The notes below the pieces were generated by a model. That model saw only the letters and a program-made list of their open reading frames with translations. It searched no databases and was not told where the DNA came from. Shown here piece by piece: positions 46,625-51,606 of a stretch of DNA of 51,606 nucleotides. A program made the position numbers and the translations under genes. The stretch comes from Hyphomicrobiales bacterium (GTDB taxonomy: Bacteria; Pseudomonadota; Alphaproteobacteria; JAPOUT01). The stretch lies in assembly GCA_026708545.1 (NCBI GenBank), contig JAPOUT010000098.1, forward strand, positions 1 through 51,606, read 5' to 3'. Every line of letters starts with the position of its first letter. The stretch's first letter is position 1.

Positions 46625-47580
46625 TGAATGCAGAGCGTCTCATCGCCGGCAAAAGGGTGCTTGTGGTGGGTCGCGCCGGCATGGACCTCTATCCGGCTCC
46701 CGACGGCACGCGCATCGAAGCGGCAACGAATTTTGTCAGCGATGTCGGAGGGTCCGCCGGCAATATCGCCGTCGCACTGGCCAGGCAAGGATGCCCCGCA
46801 GGACTAATGACGGCTTTTTCGGATGATGCGGTAGGACGCTTTGTCCTTGCGCAACTCAACAATTACGGCGTTGATACGCGATACTGCAAGACGACAAAAG
46901 GGCTTGAGCGCACTTCGCTGGCCCTTGCCGAAACCGTTGACACCGCGCCATCGGTGGTAATCTACCGAAACAATGCCGCGGACCTCGCCATCACTGAAAC
47001 TGATGCCGATGCCGTTGAACTTTCCGGTATCGGCGCGGTGATTGTGACAGGCACATCCCTCTCAAGCGACCCGTCGCGCTCGGCGGTGCAACGCCTCATT
47101 CGCAGGGCGAAACAGGCAGAGGTGACGGTGATTCTCGATATTGATTACCGCGCCCAGGCTTGGGCCGATGCGGCAAAGGCGAGGTCCGTCACCGCGGCAA
47201 CAGCCGCTCTTGCGGATGTTGTGGTCGGCAATAACGAGGAATTTGACTTCATTGCCGATGGTGAAGGCAGAAAGCACGCCGTTTCCCTTGCCGAAGCCGG
47301 CGCCCTGGTCCTTTACAAGATGGGCGAAGCGGGATGTGATATTATTACCTCCGAAGGCAGGAAATCTGTCGGCGTTTTTGCCGTCACCGCGCTCAAGCCG
47401 TTTGGTGCCGGCGACGCCTTCTTGGGCGGTTTCGTTGCCGCGGTTGCGGAAGGTAAAGATATTTCCGATGCCGTCCGCCGCGGAGCCGCCGCCGCCGCCA
47501 TGGTGGTTTCAACGAGGGGGTGCGCTTCCGCTATGCCTGACAGCGCCGCCCTTGAAGCCTTCATGACACAACACAACTGA
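46624..47580 (+). CDS. Second PfkB-family kinase of the inositol operon
   Basis: 318 aa ribokinase-like enzyme. It has VLVVGRAGMDLYP at the start, SDVGGSAGNIAVALARQG for substrate binding (about 38-57), and the catalytic PFGAGDAFLGGFVAAVA near 258-275. It is related to the kinase half of IolC but is a separate, shorter protein without DUF2090. Translationally coupled to iolE and followed by a second isomerase and an aldolase. It may phosphorylate 5-dehydro-2-deoxygluconate or an isomer from another inositol (inference). Confidence 0.85.
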   Translation: MNAERLIAGKRVLVVGRAGMDLYPAPDGTRIEAATNFVSDVGGSAGNIAVALARQGCPAGLMTAFSDDAVGRFVLAQLNNYGVDTRYCKTTKGLERTSLALAETVDTAPSVVIYRNNAADLAITETDADAVELSGIGAVIVTGTSLSSDPSRSAVQRLIRRAKQAEVTVILDIDYRAQAWADAAKARSVTAATAALADVVVGNNEEFDFIADGEGRKHAVSLAEAGALVLYKMGEAGCDIITSEGRKSVGVFAVTALKPFGAGDAFLGGFVAAVAEGKDISDAVRRGAAAAAMVVSTRGCASAMPDSAALEAFMTQHN

Positions 47581-47598
47581 CGAACGGAGATTAAACCC

Positions 47599-48441
47599 AT
47601 GCATATTACCCCTTTTGATAATGACAACAAGGCAATCATAGATGCGGACAACACGCATGTGCCGCTGACGTACTTCAACATAGTGAAGTTGTCGAAGGGC
47701 AAGCGTTTCAGCTATCGCGTGTCCGGATACGAGACATGCATCGTTCCCGCTACGGGAAGCGTTAGCATCGTCACCGACGGGGAAGCTTTCGATTCCATCG
47801 GCAATCGCGGCAGCGACGTCTGGGATGGTGAACCGGAGGGATGCTACATTCCATCCGGCGCCGAGGCGGAAATGACCTGCACTTCCGATACGGCGGAAGT
47901 GTTCGTAGCCGGGGCAAAGTTTGACGAGACGCTGAAACCCTTCGCCGTTCGGCGCGATGAAATCGATCTCGTTCAATACGGGTCCGACGACACCAAAACC
48001 CATCGTAAAATCAAACACATTCTAGGCCAGAAACAGGCGGGCAAGGTCGGGCGCCTGCTTGTATCGGAACTGTTCACCGTCGGCGCGGGCGGATGGTCCG
48101 GCTTTCCGCCGCACAAGCACGACAGCGAGAGACTGCCTGACGAAACCCGGCATGACGAAGTCTATAATTTCCGCTTTAAGCCGGACCACGGGTTCGGCAT
48201 GCAGTTGCTCGAACCGTCCGACGGCGGCATCGGCGAAGCTTTCCACATTGTTGACGGATCGACTTTCGTGATTAATTCGGGCTACCATCCTTGCGTTGCC
48301 GCTCCGGGATATGAAATGTACTACTTCACCATCCTCGGCGGACTGGCCCAGCGTCCGCTGGTCCAGTATTTCCACCCCGCCTATGCCTGGCAGGTTGAAA
48401 CCATCCCCGGCATCAAGGACATGATTGCCAAGTTCAAATGA
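47599..48441 (+). CDS. Second IolB-like 5-deoxyglucuronate isomerase
   Basis: 280 aa bicupin. The ligand cluster GFPPHKHDSERLPDETRHDE near 173-192 and NSGYHPCVAAPGYEMYYF near 230 match those of IolB, but the sequence diverges clearly from the copy at 44.9 kb outside these motifs. GGAG is nine bases before the ATG. Its stop overlaps the aldolase ATG (ATGA). It probably isomerises a stereoisomer of 5-deoxyglucuronate or is a redundant IolB. Confidence 0.85.
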   Translation: MHITPFDNDNKAIIDADNTHVPLTYFNIVKLSKGKRFSYRVSGYETCIVPATGSVSIVTDGEAFDSIGNRGSDVWDGEPEGCYIPSGAEAEMTCTSDTAEVFVAGAKFDETLKPFAVRRDEIDLVQYGSDDTKTHRKIKHILGQKQAGKVGRLLVSELFTVGAGGWSGFPPHKHDSERLPDETRHDEVYNFRFKPDHGFGMQLLEPSDGGIGEAFHIVDGSTFVINSGYHPCVAAPGYEMYYFTILGGLAQRPLVQYFHPAYAWQVETIPGIKDMIAKFK

Positions 48442-49265
48442 GCCTGGCCTCTCTAGCTGACGTGCTGCGCCCGGCCGTGACCGAAGGCTATGCGGTCATG
48501 GGCGCGGTGGTGCTCGGATGGGAAGACGCGGAAACCTATGTCGAGGCCGCCGAAGAAACGGGAGCGGCGATCATTCTGCAAGCAGGGCCGAATTTCAGGC
48601 AGTCCGTTCCGGTAAATGTTTCCGGGACGATGTTCCGCACCCTCGGCGAAGCCGCCGCCGTTCCGGTGGTAGCGCATATTGACCATGCAAAAAGCATCGA
48701 AGAATGCCGGACAGGAATCGAAGCAGGCTTTACATCAGTGATGTATGACGGCTCCGCGCTGCCGCTTGAGGAAAATATCGCTACTACGGCGGAAGTGGTT
48801 TCGCTTTCCCGCCGCCACGGCGTCTCGGTTGAAGCCGAAATCGGCTTTGTCGGTTATGCCGAGGGCGCAAACTCCGAGCATACCGACCCGCAGGAAGCGA
48901 CCAAACTGGTTGCGGAAACCGGCGTTGACGCGCTTGCTGTTTCCGTGGGAAACACGCATCTTCAGCAATCGGATCTCGCCGAAATCAACCTGGAAAGACT
49001 GGCTGAAATTGAGGCGGTCACCGATTGCCCTCTCGTTCTGCATGGCGCATCCGGCATTCCGGCCGCTATGCGGCGGCATCTGGCACTCAAAACCCGCGTT
49101 TGCAAGTTCAACGTCGGAACGGAATTTCGTTACGCATTCGGCCAAACCCTGCGCCGGGTGCTGGCCGAAGACGCATCCGTTTTTGACCGCCGCGAGATTT
49201 TTAAGAAAACAATGCCGACGCTGAAAACGCTTGCCATCGAGGTAATGTCGTCCATCAGGCCGTAA
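48438..49265 (+). CDS. iolJ: Class II aldolase, IolJ-like (6-phospho-5-dehydro-2-deoxygluconate aldolase)
   Basis: 275 aa zinc-dependent fructose-bisphosphate aldolase family member, of the KbaY/GatY/IolJ branch. The catalytic/metal motif AHIDHAKSIEEC is near 78-89, EAEIGFVGYAEGA near 133-145 follows, and GASGIPAAMRRHLALKTRVCKFNVGTEF (in parts) closes the site. It would split the phosphorylated intermediate into DHAP and malonate semialdehyde. It is the last gene of the operon. The next gene converges. Confidence 0.88.
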   Translation: MSLASLADVLRPAVTEGYAVMGAVVLGWEDAETYVEAAEETGAAIILQAGPNFRQSVPVNVSGTMFRTLGEAAAVPVVAHIDHAKSIEECRTGIEAGFTSVMYDGSALPLEENIATTAEVVSLSRRHGVSVEAEIGFVGYAEGANSEHTDPQEATKLVAETGVDALAVSVGNTHLQQSDLAEINLERLAEIEAVTDCPLVLHGASGIPAAMRRHLALKTRVCKFNVGTEFRYAFGQTLRRVLAEDASVFDRREIFKKTMPTLKTLAIEVMSSIRP

Positions 49266-49337
49266 CCTCTTTCATGGCACCGGTTTTTGCGTATCAACGA
49301 AAGGAAATGCGCATTAACCGGGTAAAAACCCTTCGGT

Positions 49338-50519
49338 CTAACTTTGCCTGCGGCTTGCGAGGGTATCGAGAGCGGCGGTAAATTCCTCAACCGACAGGCC
49401 CTGCCCGAGGGCTTCTATCATGAATTGCGCCTGGGTTTTCGGTGCAAATCCGCCTATGGGCGGGTCCAGATCAAGATTGGTGGGAAAAGAATACCCTTCC
49501 GCACAGGCAAAGACGGCATTTGCCAATTCGGTCTCGCTCAAGGCGTCCTGTTCTTTCGCCTTGAGCAAAACCGGATAAAGCGCCAGGGAAATCCGGTGAC
49601 GATTAACCGTTTCCATGGACCTGCCGAAAGCCGAAGATATCTGCAGCAGGTTTGCTATGCGAAAAACATCGGTGGTGACATTTTTACCCGCCGCGTGCAT
49701 CACTGCCGGATTGAAAAAAATCAAATCGCCCTTTTCAAGAGCCAACTGGACAAAGTTACGCGCAAAGTAATTTTGAAATTCTTCCCGTCCGTAAGCGAGA
49801 TACCCTTCATGAAAATGCTGCGAAAAAGGCAATAACTGCGTCGGACCGCTTTCAATCGGCATATCGCAATGGGCCACCGCTCCCTGCAAGGTTAGATAGG
49901 CCGAGAGCGCGTGAACATGAGAGGGATACCGCGTCGCTTCTTCAACCGTCATGAAACCAAGGTGATAGTCCCGGTGCGGCGTTTGCGCCGCACCGCCCGG
50001 ATTAACGCGGTTCACCTGCGACGTAACCTGGTAACCGCGGCCAAGCCACGCTTCGGACGCAATATTGATCGAGTGGCATGCATAATAGGCGGCAAAATTT
50101 TCGGGATCATGGAGGCAATGTTTCTCCAGGGCATTCCAGACACGATCATTGGCGCCGGCTTCGGCAAAATGGTCGCCGCCGCCCGCGTCCTTTTCGCGTT
50201 CAATAAGGACCTCGAAAACCTCCGTTGCGCGGTCAACGATTGAAATGTCCTTCATGCCGCGCTTGACGGCGAAAATACCCGCACCATTCGCCAAAATCCG
50301 CGTCCATTCGTTCAGCACGTCCCGCCGCATCTCGGCATCGCCCGCCGCTTTCGAAATATAAGCACCTTCGTAAAACGGAATGTTTTTTTGTATATCTACC
50401 GCAAGGGGAACATCGGCGGCACGGGTGGAACGCTGCATAACCCGCTCGAAAATCTTGAAATCCCCGCTATCAGGGCCGAGCCAGCAATGCTGCTCCGAAA
50501 ACGGTCTTTGAATATTCAT
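49338..50519 (-). CDS. Phytanoyl-CoA dioxygenase (PhyH)-family protein
   Basis: 393 aa Fe(II)/2-oxoglutarate oxygenase-like protein. The HxD pair is in TPHRDYHLGF (near 182), the distal His in FFNPAVMHAAGKNVT and the 2-oxoglutarate Arg in VFRIANLLQIS soon after, so the facial triad is complete. The ATG at 50519 (MNIQRPFSEQ) has GGGAG upstream; a longer frame to 50633 is rejected. It converges on iolJ with a 72-base gap and is not clearly part of the iol operon. The substrate is unknown. Confidence 0.82.
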   Translation of the reverse strand: MNIQRPFSEQHCWLGPDSGDFKIFERVMQRSTRAADVPLAVDIQKNIPFYEGAYISKAAGDAEMRRDVLNEWTRILANGAGIFAVKRGMKDISIVDRATEVFEVLIEREKDAGGGDHFAEAGANDRVWNALEKHCLHDPENFAAYYACHSINIASEAWLGRGYQVTSQVNRVNPGGAAQTPHRDYHLGFMTVEEATRYPSHVHALSAYLTLQGAVAHCDMPIESGPTQLLPFSQHFHEGYLAYGREEFQNYFARNFVQLALEKGDLIFFNPAVMHAAGKNVTTDVFRIANLLQISSAFGRSMETVNRHRISLALYPVLLKAKEQDALSETELANAVFACAEGYSFPTNLDLDPPIGGFAPKTQAQFMIEALGQGLSVEEFTAALDTLASRRQS

Positions 50520-50981
50520 CAAAACACTCCCAAAAAAATTCCGAACGATTCGGGGAATTATACATCCCTGTGTGCAAACCCGGCGACAAACCCTTTCCGG
50601 CATCCGGATTCGAAACGAAAGGCCCGGCGGCAATCGGGAGGATTATGCCGTCCGAACCGGCTTCGGAACCGATTTTAACACAAATTCCGCCTGATTTCCG
50701 CAACAATTCCGTATCTTTCTCCCGTCGACTGCTTCCGGAGAGAACAAGCGACCACCTGTCTACCCCAAAGAACATCATCTCCAAAATCAGTCAAGACCCG
50801 ATAAAAGACCGCATCCACATAAAGCCAATACAAACGCTTCCTGATGGCGGATATGGCGCGTAATTTTCGGCAATTTCGGGGTATGAAAGCGATGAAATTA
50901 CAGGCTTATCTGGCACAAGGGAAAAAGGAAGCCCTCGCCAAGTTCAAGGGATTTAGACGGGCGGATTCTTGCGTTTGCCTA
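50520..50981. other. Gene-poor stretch with one short ORF
   Basis: 462 bases with no recognised gene. A plus-strand 36-aa ORF (50884-50994, starting MKAMKLQAYLAQGKKEAL) looks like the start of a Cro-like protein but ends early. It may be a gene remnant. The left part should contain the PhyH promoter. Confidence 0.35.
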
Positions 50982-51287
50982 CTATTTGACTAGCAAATTG
51001 ATAATCAAACTTACGACGGAGACAAAAACACCTACAGCGGCAATAGCGACACCTGTAAAAGTCATTAACTTCGTGGTGCTGGAACTGATGCTTTTCTCCA
51101 CATCCGTGCGAAGTTCTCCAATAGCCTTAACATTGTCCGTTCGAAGCCGTTCAATAGCGGATTCACTTTCGGCATGGGCTGCTTTGTTGTTGGCTTCCAT
51201 AGTTTCCATTTTTGCCTCCACATTGTTCCTCAACATTTCGATTTGATGTTGTTGTTCGGTTAGTTTCTTTTCTGTCTCGGTGTCCAT
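50982..51287 (-). CDS. Small coiled-coil protein with a C-terminal membrane helix
   Basis: 101 aa from ATG 51287 (MDTETEKKLTEQQHQIEM). Residues about 5-70 are a charged heptad-like coiled coil, and residues about 75-99 are a single hydrophobic helix (FTGVAIAAVGVFVSVVSLII), giving a tail-anchored layout with N-terminus in the cytoplasm. GGAG lies 11 bases upstream. A longer frame to 51410 is less likely. Similar small proteins occur in phages and islands; no function is assigned. Confidence 0.6.
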   Translation of the reverse strand: MDTETEKKLTEQQHQIEMLRNNVEAKMETMEANNKAAHAESESAIERLRTDNVKAIGELRTDVEKSISSSTTKLMTFTGVAIAAVGVFVSVVSLIINLLVK

Positions 51288-51606
51288 AGTAGCACGTTCT
51301 CCGTTAACTTTACACAAAAACGAATCATGCCACCTCCTGCACGATTCTTCCCTTAGTTTACCGTCAAAAGCAGTAGACAGAAAAAACCTGATAAAAACCG
51401 CATTATACATCCCTTATTGACCGAGACAGAATCACTCCAAAAACGGCATTATTAAATCATTCGGCACTCTCGGCAATCATCCTCGCCATACACACAGGCA
51501 AGGCAAACCGCATTAGACAAAGTGATTGGCTGACATTGGAACGATGACCGAAGCCCATGCCGGATACCTTCTTCATTGAGTCCCGATAAATGACTGCCGA
51601 CGGATC
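51288..51606. other. Gene-poor right edge of the window
   Basis: No supported gene. One minus frame is open from the edge (51606) to a TGA at about 51467 and has protein-like sequence (MKKVSGMGFGHRSNVSQS), so it could be the end of a gene outside the window. It was not recognised. Confidence 0.3.

Overview
The window looks like chromosomal DNA of a GC-rich alphaproteobacterium. The evidence is gene order and protein type: yqeY-dnaG-rpoD with an alpha-type RpoD C-terminus, carA-carB-greA, leuD-leuB-asd, leuA directly upstream of mreBCD-mrdA-rodA, a leucine-rich leader peptide in front of leuA, and an RpiR-controlled inositol cluster with a CUT2-type transporter. No species can be named from the sequence alone.

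Layout. 0-4.4 kb: a minus-strand envelope-stress type operon (DegP/HtrA protease, OmpR-type response regulator, histidine kinase). 4.5-7.3 kb: leuD-leuB-asd; leuD appears to be transcribed from a promoter so close that the mRNA would be leaderless. 7.4-14.2 kb: an AT-richer accessory island between asd and greA, with a Fic protein, an MFS exporter, an XRE-ImmA regulator split by a frameshift at an in-phase A7 run, a broken PIN-domain gene, a Panacea-domain protein paired with a two-helix membrane protein (probable toxin-antitoxin pair), a second ImmA-type metalloprotease and gene debris. 14.2-19.4 kb: greA-carB-carA on the minus strand. 19.8-25.5 kb: yqeY-dnaG-rpoD followed by two cytochrome c genes. 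25.5-27.2 kb: a small accessory patch with a four-repeat basic protein translated behind a mini-cistron, two tiny overlapping ORFs and tRNA-Lys(CTT). 27.2-34.7 kb: the minus-strand leuL-leuA-mreB-mreC-mreD-mrdA-rodA unit. 34.7-35.1 kb: a gene-free, strongly structured gap. 35.1-49.3 kb: inositol uptake and catabolism. 49.3-51.6 kb: a PhyH-family dioxygenase and small accessory ORFs.

How the genes work together. The inositol block encodes a sugar-type ABC importer, an RpiR regulator with a candidate operator of the form GGAA-N6-TTCC, inositol dehydrogenase IolG and a second Gfo/Idh/MocA oxidoreductase, then IolC, IolD, IolB and IolE. It ends with a second PfkB kinase, a second IolB-like isomerase and an IolJ-like class II aldolase. 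The late steps (isomerase and kinase, and possibly aldolase) are therefore present twice in one operon. IolA (malonate semialdehyde dehydrogenase) is not in the window. LeuA, LeuB and LeuD are present but LeuC is not. The elongasome genes mreBCD-mrdA-rodA lie 18 bases behind leuA with no visible terminator, so they probably share the leucine-responsive leader.

The most interesting items are the XRE-ImmA split at a canonical slippery heptamer, the Panacea/membrane-protein pair, the repeat protein with its coupled mini-cistron, the leuA leader with interleaved inverted repeats upstream, and the duplicated inositol branch. All functional statements come from reading the sequence; no searches were run.
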